Source: Ophiobolus disseminans (taxonomy: Eukaryota > Ascomycota > Dothideomycetes > Pleosporales > Phaeosphaeriaceae). Taken from it: DNA of 64,000 nucleotides. Where the stretch lies: contig MU006242.1 in NCBI GenBank assembly GCA_010093685.1, positions 1 through 64,000 on the forward strand, in the 5' to 3' direction. The notes under the pieces were generated by a model. That model had not been told where the DNA came from. It saw only the letters and a program-made list of their open reading frames with translations, and searched no databases. Shown here one piece after another: positions 10,973-21,354 of the stretch (position 1 is the stretch's first letter; every line of letters starts with the position of its first letter). The translations under genes and the position numbers were made by a program.

Positions 10973-12116
10973 ATGCTCATTGGAAGCATGTCAAATGAGT
11001 CTACGATGTCGCCTCCCTTCGAAATCCAGCTTCAAAGCAAACTCCTTAGTGCGCCCGCCGAAATCCGTTATGCCATCTACGAAAACCTCATTCCCGATCG
11101 TATTCATGCCGCCGTCCGCAAGAACTCACTTCGGCTCTCACCATGTGTGCAACGCGAGAGAGACGGCGATGCCCACTGTACTTATCGGCGATCCGACCAT
11201 CTCATTCTTAATTTAGATCACCGTGCAGATCCCGCCTTTGTGCGCCGGTTGGGTTCGTCATGGGGCGAGCACTGGCGATGTGAAGAGATGCAGAATGGCC
11301 GCGAGATGAGCGCAAACACATTATTGCGTGTGTGCAAGCGGATGTAAGGAAGAAAAAGCCTCTTCGAATTGACTTGCTGACATCTGCAGGTCCGTTGACG
11401 TCGCGCAATGGATAGCTGATTCTGTCACCATTCACGTATGTGACTTTAACACGCTGATGGTCCTAGAAGCTAGCTCTGATGGGCGCGCGCTGGATCATCT
11501 TACCCCTTCCAAGTTGTCGCAATGCATTCTTCCGAATCTGAAGACCCTCAGCATCAGCTTGCGACTTCCATTGGCCACGTACGAAGCGTTGGAGAATGCT
11601 ACAAGTATTGGAGGCTCGAAAATATCGCTTGTTGTTGCATGGACGAAACTACTAAAAGCGATTGAGCGCATGACTAGCTTGAGAAGATTGCATATATGGC
11701 TCGATCACGACGAAGGCTCAACCTGGTCAAAAGTCAACGAACGCGCAATCGTATCCCCACTTGCATGTCTGAGGGATATACCCAACTTGGACGTCTCTAT
11801 CAACCTACCAAGGCTACATCCCAAATGGGAAACACCGGAGCGACATTTCACTGAAGACAGCCCCGCATCGCCGCTAACCATACATCGGAGAAATCGTCAG
11901 AGGTATCACGTCAAACGAGGATGGAATGGTAGTCTTGGATGGGAGCATTCGCCGGATTTCCCTATTTTATATGATCATGAAGAATGGTTCGGGGTTAGTA
12001 TAGAAGAAATAGAGGAGCTGGAAAGGCAATGCTGGAAGAAGGGAGGGGATGTGTATAAAGAATTCATACAGCCATTTGAGCCAAAGTGCCGAATTAGCTT
12101 TATACAAGACTGTTAG
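10973..12116 (+). CDS. DUF7730-like fungal protein
   Basis: Two exons, 10,973-11,343 and 11,390-12,116, joined across a 46-bp intron (GTAAGG...CTGCAG), give 365 residues. An internal ATG at 10,988 is an alternative start. The N-terminal part has the arrangement of fungal DUF7730/F-box-like proteins: a short hydrophilic leader, then LLSAPAEIRYAIYENLIP, then a Leu/Ser-rich segment ending in SPCV. This is followed by a long region with leucine-rich helices and a charged C-terminus. Function is unknown; such genes form large families in Dothideomycetes. It lies between two transposon blocks, yet its frame is open and TAG stops are absent, so it has escaped RIP. The family call rests on the N-terminal pattern alone. 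Confidence 0.7.
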
Positions 12117-12139
12117 ATATCTATAATATTAACCTTTAA

Positions 12140-12331
12140 TGTGATGGGTTAGACCCATGCAGGACCCACTAGTGGGTTTGAGAGCGGCGCAGTCACGCCT
12201 CACATGTCTTCATGCTGCATAAATATCGACTACGCAAGTTGATCACCGTTGATTCAACTTGTGCCTGCCTTTTGGCTGGGGCTGGTGCATGTAGTCGTGC
12301 CTATTTCCTTTTTAAGGTTCAACCCCTTACA
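12140..12331 (+). repeat. Solo 192-bp LTR with TSD TTTAA
   Basis: It begins TGTGATGGG and ends CCCCTTACA, and is flanked by TTTAA at 12,135-12,139 and 12,332-12,336. A second copy of the same LTR family exists in two pieces: 12,833-12,982 (reverse orientation) and 19,375-19,417 (forward). Confidence 0.85.
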
Positions 12332-12336
12332 TTTAA

Positions 12337-12569
12337 GCTACAATAGCAAGAAGGTTAGTCTAATCTATATAAGGCAGCGTATTAGAGGTAGTGCACGCTT
12401 AAACAGGCTTAACGCTAGAGAAACGCTAAGCAAATAAAGAAAATTACTACTCTATATTCGTAAAACGTCTACTCTCTAAAATATGATTATCTAACCTATA
12501 TTATAAATTATTTATATAAGAAAATCTTTTTATAAGTATCTATTAAATTAATTACTAAGAGTTTATACT
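12337..12569. other. AT-rich non-coding stretch between solo LTRs
   Basis: Strongly AT-rich sequence with TATA-like runs and no readable gene. It is probably RIP-altered or old repeat sequence. Confidence 0.4.
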
Positions 12570-12832
12570 TGTAAGGGGCTAGGCTAAAGACAGCAGGAAG
12601 GCTAGGTTGAACAGAGATGAATTCGATAGAGTCTATCTAGAGCCAGAGAGCAGGCTGACTTTATAGCAGACTGCTAGCTTCTAGAAGTTTCTACATACAT
12701 TAGCATTTGTCAGCTGTTAGAAGAACATATCTTGTTCTAGCTAGTTCTAGGACATTCTATAACGTTCTATAATGTTCTAATAAACCGAAGTGTATCTACT
12801 AAGGACAATAGAGGTCTAACCTCTTATATACA
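12570..12832 (-). repeat. LTR of about 263 bp, inverted relative to the 13.2-19.4 kb element
   Basis: Its reverse complement matches both LTRs of the downstream Ty3/gypsy element, with CTTACA at its 3' terminus. It carries one copy of a 20-bp internal unit present twice and three times in the other two LTRs. Its left flank (ATACT) and right flank (start of a split 192-bp LTR) do not match each other. Each instead matches a flank of the downstream element, as expected if the two LTRs recombined. Confidence 0.85.
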
Positions 12833-12982
12833 TGCACTAGCCCCGGCTAAAAGGCAGGCACAAGTTAAATTAACGGTGTTTAACTTGCGTAGTCGATATT
12901 TATACAGCATAAAGACATGTAAGGCGTAACTGCGCCGCTCTTAAACCTACTAGTAGGTCCTGTATAGGTCTAACCTATTACA
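12833..12982 (-). repeat. First 150 bp of a split 192-bp LTR, now inverted
   Basis: The reverse complement starts TGTAATAGG, preceded by TCGAT, and ends where the complete copy at 12,140-12,331 reads GTGCATG. The missing last 43 bp lie 6.4 kb away at 19,375-19,417, followed by TCGAT. The two pieces together reconstitute a full LTR with a perfect TSD. Confidence 0.82.
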
Positions 12983-13175
12983 ATCGATGTAGGATAGTCG
13001 AGTAACACAGAGCATGCGTGTAACAACACTATAAACAGCTAAAAATCCAGCGCGCGTAGAGATAGCAGAGAATTAATTATCTACCTTAACTCGTTGCAAC
13101 GACTGTTACTTGATTCAACCCTTACCTTTGCCGTGTTAATAGTTAGAGAGCTCTAAATACTACTTAGTATAGTAT
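12833..13175. other. Inferred inverted segment between two LTRs
   Basis: Flipping this 343-bp segment restores three things at once: the ATACT duplication around the LTR at 12,570, the continuity of the split 192-bp LTR across the Ty3/gypsy insertion, and the TCGAT duplication around that LTR. The endpoints fall within inverted LTR copies of about 260-280 bp. The segment holds no gene. Confidence 0.7.
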
Positions 13176-13454
13176 TGTAAGAGGTTAGACCTCTATTATC
13201 CTTAGTAGATACACTTCGGTTTATTAGAACATTATAGAACGTTATAGAATGTCCTAGAACGTTATAGAATGTCCTAGAACTAGCTAGAACAAGATATATT
13301 CTTCTAACAGCTGACAAATGCTAATGTATGTAGAAACTTCTAGAAGCTAGCAGTCTGCTATAAAGTCAGCCTGCTCTCTGGCTCTAGATAGACTCTATCG
13401 AATTTATCTCTGTTTAACCTAGCCTTCCTGCTGTCTTTAGCCTAGCCCCTTACA
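13176..13454 (+). repeat. 5' LTR (279 bp) of the plus-strand Ty3/gypsy element
   Basis: It begins TGTAAGAGG and ends CCCCTTACA. It contains two tandem copies of the 20-bp unit AGAACGTTATAGAATGTCCT. Its left flank AGTAT is the reverse complement of the ATACT that flanks the inverted LTR at 12,570. Confidence 0.88.
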
Positions 13455-14602
13455 TTTGAATTCGATTAACTACTTAAGTAGCTAGTGTAGCCATCCCCTA
13501 GTGCTCTACAACGGAATTGCGAGAGCAATACAACGGAATACAAGAACGCCACTACAGGGACCTCTACAGTTAAACACCTGCATAAGCACGTAACAAAATT
13601 ATTAGACATTAACGGAATTATTAGACATTAACAGAACTATTGGACACTAACAGAGCCACTAGGCAACAACAGAAATATTGATAATCACTAGAATTACTAG
13701 AATCACTAGAATCACCAGACACAATAGAACATACTATAGAAGAACCTAAGCAAATAGCTAACAGCAGCAATGCTGCAAATGCTCCTCTAACTATAGAGTA
13801 AACCTTCTACGCTTTTATGCAGCAAATAGTTTAAAGCAATGCTATTAATTAACAGACTATGTAAGGCCTCTAGAATGCTCTGCAATAAAGCCTTAATGCA
13901 CTCTAGTCTAAGAAAAGAAAGAAGAAACTACTACAGCTTTCAGAATTTAATAGTACACGCTCTAAATAGGATAGATAGGAGATTAAAGCTAAGAACAAGA
14001 TTAAGACTAATAGCTAAGTTATTAGATTAGACATAGACTAACTGCGCTATATCTTTGCTAGACTACGCAGTAATGCCTAGAACATGTGCTTAGCCTTTGT
14101 TAGAGCTAAGAAAGAAGAAGAGAATAGCTTAGGCACCTAACTGCTAGAATACTTAGCCAGCACCTACAGCGACCCTAACCGCTAGAGGAAAGCTCTCTCT
14201 AATGTCTACTTAATTAAGCAGAAGGCACATAAGTCTTTTGCCCGCTTTCTACTACGCTTTAAGACTAAGCTAGTAGATACTAGAGTATTGTTATTCAATA
14301 ACACTATCAAGATTTCACTTCTAGAAAACGCTATTAGCTACGCTATGCAGGAGAGACTTGTTAGTGTCTTTCTACTTCTAATTAAGTATAGCGCTTTTAC
14401 CTCCCTACTTTAAACTATAGGGTTAAGACTAGACGCTATCAAGACACTATAGAGACCCTAACCTTACACTTAACGCTACGCGCAGCAAAACGATAGTATA
14501 GATTAGGAGCCTACACATGCCTATGCTGCTCAATCCCTAGGAAATTAACGCGCTAAGTGGGTGAGTAAGAATAAGATTTAGAGACGCAGGAACAGCCGCT
14601 TG

Positions 14603-14644
14603 TGTATACGCTGTAGAGCTTCTAGACATATTATTAGCTCCTGT
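14603..14644 (+). other. CCHC zinc-knuckle remnant in gag
   Basis: TGT, TGT, CAT and TGT codons spaced CX2CX4HX4C, the retroviral-type nucleic-acid-binding knuckle at the C-terminus of Gag. It survives because these codons lack the favoured RIP contexts. It helps place the gag/pol boundary just upstream of the nested solo LTR. Confidence 0.7.
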
Positions 14645-14914
14645 TAGTAAGCTCCTGTTAGTATGCTCCTACACGTCGCCCTTCTTCTACTACTGTTGCA
14701 ACTACAAAGATTGCAGAGATGCTATAGCTAGAAGAGGAGAATACTAAGTTAGAAAAAGAGTAGCTCCTGCTCAAAGTCACTAGCAGGAGCATAAGGAGAA
14801 GGCTTTAAGGATAAAGCAAAACTAGCGCTTATTTCAACCCTACATAAAAGCAAAACTAATTACTGTACATATGCTTATTAATCACACTTATTACGCATCT
14901 ACAATGCTAGATTC

Positions 14915-15418
14915 TGTCAAGAGGAGGCGTGGATTGTAGCCTGTATGTAGAAACAGGCTATTCCTCTTCTAGTAGGAGGCTACTATCACGTGCTGATAAC
15001 GTAATAGCCGCAACGGAAGTAGGGTAAAGAGTAGAGAAGATACTAGTAATATAAAATGTATATACTAGTTACAAGATTAATAGTTAGACACCGAGCTATA
15101 GAGAGAGAGAAGAGAGTCTATATACATTGTAGAGTAGCTCTAGAAGGTTCTTTGCTTATAAATACAATCTAGTTCTAGAGCACTCTATATGCGTAATCCG
15201 ATGTAATAGATTACGCGTACAGATAGATTGTACATTATAATGTGATGGATTACGCAATTATAATGTAATAGATTACGCGTTGCTACTATAGATAGTAACA
15301 GCCTAATAGGCATGATATATATAGCGTTTACAGCTATTACTAGATTAGGTAGGTTACGTGATCAGTCACGTGACATTTCCTAATAAGGAAATACCTTGTC
15401 GAAGCTTACATTCTTACA
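14915..15418 (+). repeat. Solo 504-bp LTR nested in the Ty3/gypsy element, TSD GATTC
   Basis: Same family and same length as 1,149-1,652. It is flanked by GATTC at 14,910-14,914 and 15,419-15,423, proving insertion into the older element followed by LTR-LTR excision. Both copies carry RIP-type transitions, and they differ from each other only by transitions such as C/T and G/A. Confidence 0.93.
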
Positions 15419-18400
15419 GATTCTAGTTGCTTAATATATGCCCTAGTGAGCGCCTAGTTTACCTAGAAAGCTAAACTCTAGTGCATTAATTTACCTACTC
15501 TAAGGACTCTCTAAGAAGTAGAAGGAACTAGAACTATTAGGCAAGCTTACTACTTTACATATAATATCGAAGGACATACACGCATAGGATAGGGATACAT
15601 AATAGAGAATACTTACCTTAGTTTTGATATCTTGCTTAGACGCTCCTAGTTTAATAGACATAATGTTACTATTGCACTAGCAAAGAAGTCTATCTTTATC
15701 TACTTAGAAAGGACCTGTATCCGCCTCCGCAGCAAGAAAGAAGAACTACCTCCTACACTAACAGTCTAGGAGATCTCTGCAGTAGCTATGCAGAGATATA
15801 TTTAAGCATCTAAGAAAGACAAGTTCGTTAGTGTATTTGCTGCCTCTATAGCAGATATCTAGAAGGCTTTAGCTCCTAAAGCACAATTAAGCTTAGAGCA
15901 GATTAAAGACCTTCTACTACTAAGCTACTGCCACTAGCTACTAGTCTTTGATCTAAACTAAGCTGCTAAGCTCTCTCTACACCGCTCTAGAGTAGACTAC
16001 TATATTAAGCTTATTAAAGATAATAGAAAGAGTCCGCAAATACTATAGGGCCCTCTCTATAATATATCTAGAGATAAGTTACTAGTGCTCTGCAAAGAAC
16101 TTACATCACTACTAGACAAGGGATTTATTAGAGTTAGCAGCTCTCCTGCTACAGCCCTAGTTCTCTTTGCAAAGGAACTAGGGGGAGGCCTACGTATATG
16201 TATTAACTACCGCGCCCTTAATGCTATTACTAAGAAGAATAGATACTCTCTGCCTCTTATCTATAAGACATTGAACAACATCTGCAAGGCTAAGTAGTAT
16301 ACTAAGCTAGATGTTATTGCGGCTTTCTACAAGATACGCATTTAAGAAGGGGATAAATAGCTTACTACTTTCTGTACACGCTTTAGGCTATATAAGTGGC
16401 TAGTCACTCTATTTAGTATAGTTAGCTCTCCTAGCACCTTTTAACGCTACATCAACTAGGTCTTACGTTAGTTCTTAGATAAGTTTGTATCCGCCTACCT
16501 AGACGATGTTCTAATATACACTAATAGCTCCCTCTAGGAACACCGCGCCTATGTTAACAAGGTTCTAGATGCCCTTAGAGAGGCTAGACTCTAGCTAGAC
16601 ATTAAAAAGTGTGAATTTGAAGTCAAGTCTACTAAGTACCTAGGATTTATTATTAACACAGAGAAGGGACTGCTTATAGACCCTTAGAAGATTAAAGCTA
16701 TTACTAACTAGAAAGCACCTATATTAGTTAAAGGCATACGCAGCTTCTTAGGATTTGCAAACTTCTACCGCAGATTTATCTAGAATTTTGCCAACACTGC
16801 AGCACCCCTTACTAGACTTACTAGAGATGTTACCTAGCGCTAGACCTAAGAAGAACAGGAAGCCTTTAACAAACTCAAGGCTGTCTTTATTAGTAAGCCT
16901 ATCCTAGCTTATTTCTATCTAGATAGGGAAACAGTAGTAGAAACAGACTTATCTAGCTATGCAGTTAGAGAAGTACTTTCCTAGTATAATAAGAAGGAAG
17001 TCCTTAGGCCCTGTGCCTATTTCTCACGCAAGAACAACCCTTATAAATGCAACTATAAGATTTATAACAAAGAGATGCTAGCTATTATACGCTGCCTAGA
17101 GGAATAGGACTCTAAACTTAGGACAGTTACTAAGTTCACTGTCCTAACAGACTACAAGAACCTAGAGTACTTCACTAAGCTAAGAAAGCTTAATAAAAGG
17201 CAGATTAGATAGTTAATCCTACTAGGACGCTATAACATCACGCTTTAATATCGACCTAGGAAGCTAAATAAAAGAGCAGATGCTCTCTCTAGAAGGGAAC
17301 AAGACCTGCCTACAAATGCAGAGGATACACGCCTTAAGCACTAGTATTAACAGCTTCTTAAGCCTACTGCTGCTAAAGAAGAAGAGATAGCAGACTTAAC
17401 TAATACTGTTATCACCTTTTCAAGCCGGATTTTTCTACTAAGAGCCTTTCCTACTCAGGTAGAACCTATAGAGCCTGCTGCTCTAGAAGAGCTCTAGAAA
17501 CAAGCTACACAGGAAGACTTAGTGTATTCTACTGCACTCTAATATATTAAAGATAGAGAGCGCCGCTTTCTAGCACACCTTAGACTTAAGGCATTAATAT
17601 TAGAGTGTTATGTAGATAACAACTTAGTCCTATACTTCCGCAATAGGAAATAGGTGCCTAATTCTAAGCCTTTGCGCACTAGGCTTATCTATGAGATCTA
17701 TGCATCACTAGCCACTAGACACCTAGGAAGAGAAGGAACATACAAGATACTAGCAAGAGACTACTTCTAGCCTAGCATATCTAATAACATACATCGCTTT
17801 GTCCGCAACTATAACATCTGTAGACGCATTAAGCCCTAGAGAGATAGACTGTAAGGCTTCTTAAAACTACTGCTACTCTCTAAACGCATCTAGAAAGAGA
17901 TCTTAATAGACTTTATTAAAGGACTGCTAGAAAGCAATAGCTATACAACACTTCTTGTTGTTATAGATTAGTTAAGCAAGAATATTATCCTTATTCCCTT
18001 AAAAGACACTAGAGTAGAAACAGTTACTTACAATTTCCTGCAGTATGTAGTTGCCTACTACTAGCTACCTAATGCTATTGTCTCCGACCGTAGTACCTAG
18101 TTTACTAGTTATTTCTAGGCTATTCTAACTAAGATAATAAACATCACACGCTGCTTATCTACAGCATGGTATCTACAGACTAATAGATCTACTAAGAGGA
18201 TAAACAGCATTATTAAAGCCTATCTCCGCGCCTTTATTAGGTAGGGACAAAGCAATTAGGTAGACCTTCTCCTAATAGCCTCAATTGCTATTAAAGAACG
18301 CGAAGCAAGGTTAACAAGAGTCTTACCCTTCTTCCTTTAACATAGCTATAATGTTGACCCTATCTAACTAGACATCTCTTAAGAACTAAACTAAGAAGAG

Positions 18401-19072
18401 TTAGAAGTATATCTGCGACCTAATTATAACAAGGCAAAGGCAATTGTTAAGAAGCCTAAGCATGCTTTTAACATAGCACAAACTACAATAGCTAAAGCAT
18501 AGCAAGAGCAGAAGCGTTAGGCAAATAAGCATAGGCATAAGCCTCCTACACTGCAAGTGAATGACAAAGTCTAGCTCTTCTACAGGAAGTAACTATTAAA
18601 TAGAAGACTAAGCAAGAAACTCAACTAGAAAAATGCTAAATACACAGTTATTAAGGTTATTAGCCTACACTCAGTTAGGCTTAACACACTACTAGGTATC
18701 TACAATATCTTCTACATTAACCGCCTAAGGCTAGCCTTCTTAGATCTCTTCCCTAGCTAGCCTAATAACAACACTTAACTAGCACCTGTCCTAGTTAATA
18801 GAGAACTAGAATTAGAAGTGGAACAGATTATAGCTGAAGTGACCTACAGAAACAGACTGTTCTTTAAGGTTAAATAGACTGGATATGCCCTAACAACTTT
18901 TAAGCTAGCAGAAAATCTTAAAGACAACACTACTCTAGATAAGTAGGAAACCTTCACTGCTCTATACCGCAATCAACGCTCTAAGTTGCTTCTAGCTGGA
19001 TTTAGAAGAGGCGATAAAGGACAGTTCCTAATACACTAATACACAACACCTACAAGAACTAGAGAAGAGGGG

Positions 19073-19374
19073 TAATATAAGAGGTTAGACCTCTACTGTC
19101 CTTAGTAGATACACTTCAGTTTATTAGAACATCATAGAACGTTATAGAATGTCCTAGAACGTTATAGAATGTCCTAGAACGTTATAGAATGTCCTAGAAC
19201 TAGCCAGAACAAGATATATTCTTCTAACAGCTAACAAATGCTAATGTATGTAGAAACTTCTAGAAGCTAGCAGTCTGCTATAAAGTCAGCCTGCTCTCTG
19301 GCTCTAGATAGACTCCATCGAATTCATCTCTGTTTAACCTAGCCTTCCTGCTGTCTTTAGCCTAGCCCCTTACA
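19073..19374 (+). repeat. 3' LTR (about 302 bp) of the plus-strand Ty3/gypsy element
   Basis: Ends CCCCTTACA and carries three tandem copies of the 20-bp unit AGAACGTTATAGAATGTCCT. The start is blurred: the expected TG is missing after the purine tract and the copy reads TAATATAAGAGG. Confidence 0.85.
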
Positions 19375-19417
19375 ATGTAGTCGTGCCTATTTCCTTTTTA
19401 AGGTTTAACCCCTTACA
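19375..19417 (+). repeat. Last 43 bp of the split 192-bp LTR, followed by TCGAT
   Basis: Matches 12,288-12,331 of the complete solo copy with few changes and ends CCCCTTACA. The following TCGAT equals the flank of the other half (reverse complement of 12,983-12,987). Confidence 0.85.
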
Positions 19418-21354
19418 TCGATACTGTAGTCACGTGTCGCAGATCCTGCCTCACAACACCTATCCAACGCTAGTATCTATTGTACGTTAAACATAGCTCT
19501 CAACACTAACGTTACGCAACTAGTATCTTTACTAATAGAGGTTATACAGAATATCTAAACGCCTATATTATAGTAGTAATAGTATAATAATAGTAGTAGC
19601 TCTACTAAAAGCTATAGCTTATTAAGACTATTACTTAAGAACTATAATAATACTTTTTACTTCTTAGAGAATGTTAAGATATTAGTATATAAGTAGCGCT
19701 ATACTAGAATTATTAATCTTAATAAGTATCTACTTGTATCTAGATACGTTCCAATCATATTAATGATGTGTCGCGCCCCAGAGCCTCTCTCACATGCGCC
19801 ATCTCATATCTGCTTACTCAGCGATCATCTCAAGTATATAGCAGCTGCTTCTCTCTCTTACGGAGAGAACGGTGAATCTCATCTATGATCACCTGAACCT
19901 ACTGTTTCCAGTGCTCTTATCCCACATGATGCAAGTACGCTCATGTTCAACTTTCGTTCTTTCCTACCATGGTCACTTGACGATATGTTGCACTGCGTGT
20001 TCACTGCTCGTTTGTTGATGTTGTGGTTGTGTCGGCGATGGAGTGGCTTGGGTAATACTTTCCCGTCGGAAAGTAAGACGCACACGGTGCAACCAGCAAG
20101 ATGTGCAGCCCGTAACGATCCCCTTGGTCATCCACACCTGCATCAAATATGCTCCCATCAGCCGTCAGGCTCCATATACAGCATGGCATTCGTAACATCA
20201 CCATGAAGTGCATGTCTCTGAATCAGACTTTTCATCGGATCGTGGTAAACGCACACAGACCAGAGAGCGTGCATCTCCGGCGCGCCGTTATTTACCGCTG
20301 CAGCTAACGAGGACTTGGCATTACTTCATAGTCCGATCCCCGGACAGCAATCACGACGTTAGTACTGTTCTCCACAAAGTTCTTACCCCAGAATCGATAG
20401 CACACGATGACGACCATTCCATGCATGGCTACCACAGGAAACACGCATGCGGGGTTTGACACAAAGAGAATCGGCTTCAATCGGGTGTCCTCCACTCCAT
20501 GGGCCCACCGACATTCCGAAGCGCCATGCAAGCCCCAGTCACTGCCGATCTGCGCAGAGCCGCCTGGCCAAAAATAGTGGTGTTCACCAGGAGCTGACAG
20601 CGCGCACTATCTAGAACAATTTTCTTGGTGTGAGGCACTTCTGCGAGGTTTGTAGGTAGCTTACCCGGGTTGGGATAGATAGATGGGACGAGACCTGCAG
20701 GTTCACACAACATATCTGCCGATATCGTCATGGGGTTCGCTACAGACGTGGCTTTACCTGTGGTGTTGATATTCTGTGGATCCATTGCTAGACCTAGTTA
20801 GGTAAAACTAAACACCCTCTTCAAACTATCCGACGAACGGTGGGCTAGCGTAAATCGGACTTATCTTCCTCGCCTCAAGGGTCGGTACAGTCAACAACCG
20901 CAGAGCTTCCCCTCCGCTGGCTATCATCGAAAATAGTTTCAGCAGACTCGCATGAATGCCATAAACATCGTCCAACTTTTCTGCTGCGCAATCGTCCTCC
21001 CACAGGTAGCAAAGAAGCAGGATGTCGGCAGCTTAGGATGTCGTGGACAGCCAATCGCTGGCGCGCTGATGCACGATAGAGAAAGTCCAGTCGCAGAAGG
21101 GCCGAAACTCGGGAGCCAGGCCATCCTGCCTCGCAATTCATCCACACCAACAACGCGCTTTAATCAGCTGCTATCTTAGCCCCTGTATGATAGGCGACAC
21201 TTCCTTTCGGCTGTGTCATCGACTCGTCTCGCACATTTAGAAGACTGCATCCACATTGTTCGCATCTCAAGCAACTTTCGATTAATTCGTTTCAGGAACT
21301 ACTTCCCCGTCTTCGGACACTTCGAGATCACCCCCTCCTCCCCTAAAAACAGAC
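19418..21354. other. Transition from AT-rich repeat DNA to normal sequence; no clear gene
   Basis: From 19,418 to about 19,760 the DNA is AT-rich with TAGTAGTAATAG-like runs. From 19,770 onward the composition becomes balanced. A minus-strand ORF of 102 residues (20,477-20,785) and several of 60-90 residues are open, but none shows a recognisable domain or a convincing exon chain. The last few hundred bases should contain the promoter of the Zn2Cys6 gene at 21,355. Confidence 0.4.
20477..20785 (-). CDS. Possible small hypothetical ORF (102 aa)
   Basis: An ATG at 20,785 opens 102 codons on the minus strand. The protein is hydrophilic at first (MDPQNINTTGK) with two Cys in the second half. There is no signal peptide, membrane segment or family I recognise. 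It lies in a gene-poor transition zone next to repeats and may be chance or the remains of a larger gene. Confidence 0.2.
   Translation of the reverse strand: MDPQNINTTGKATSVANPMTISADMLCEPAGLVPSIYPNPGKLPTNLAEVPHTKKIVLDSARCQLLVNTTIFGQAALRRSAVTGACMALRNVGGPMEWRTPD

Larger units (their letters stand above)
13176..19374 (+). mobile_element. RIP-degraded Ty3/gypsy LTR retrotransposon with a nested solo LTR
   Basis: LTRs lie at 13,176-13,454 and about 19,073-19,374; a purine tract AGAAGAGGGG precedes the 3' LTR. Gag-like sequence lies at about 13,830-14,900 and includes a CCHC zinc knuckle at 14,603-14,644 with spacing CX2CX4HX4C. Pol covers about 15,424-19,070: protease-like sequence, reverse transcriptase with YLDDVL at 16,496-16,513, RNase H, an integrase zinc region near 17,710-17,830 and a catalytic core downstream. 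TAG stops at former Trp and Gln codons are very frequent, so no product is expected. A 504-bp solo LTR of another family splits it between gag and pol. It inserted into a 192-bp LTR. Confidence 0.88.

Noticed and set aside
12140..12990. Looks at first like a foldback or TIR transposon with arms of about 150 bp in opposite orientation.
   Set aside because: The left arm is a complete 192-bp LTR with its own TSD (TTTAA), and the right arm is only part of one whose remainder and matching TSD lie at 19.4 kb. An inversion explains it better.
16085..16297. Plus-strand frame of 70 codons resembling reverse transcriptase.
   Set aside because: It is a fragment of the decayed pol of the 13.2-19.4 kb element between TAG stops, not a separate gene.
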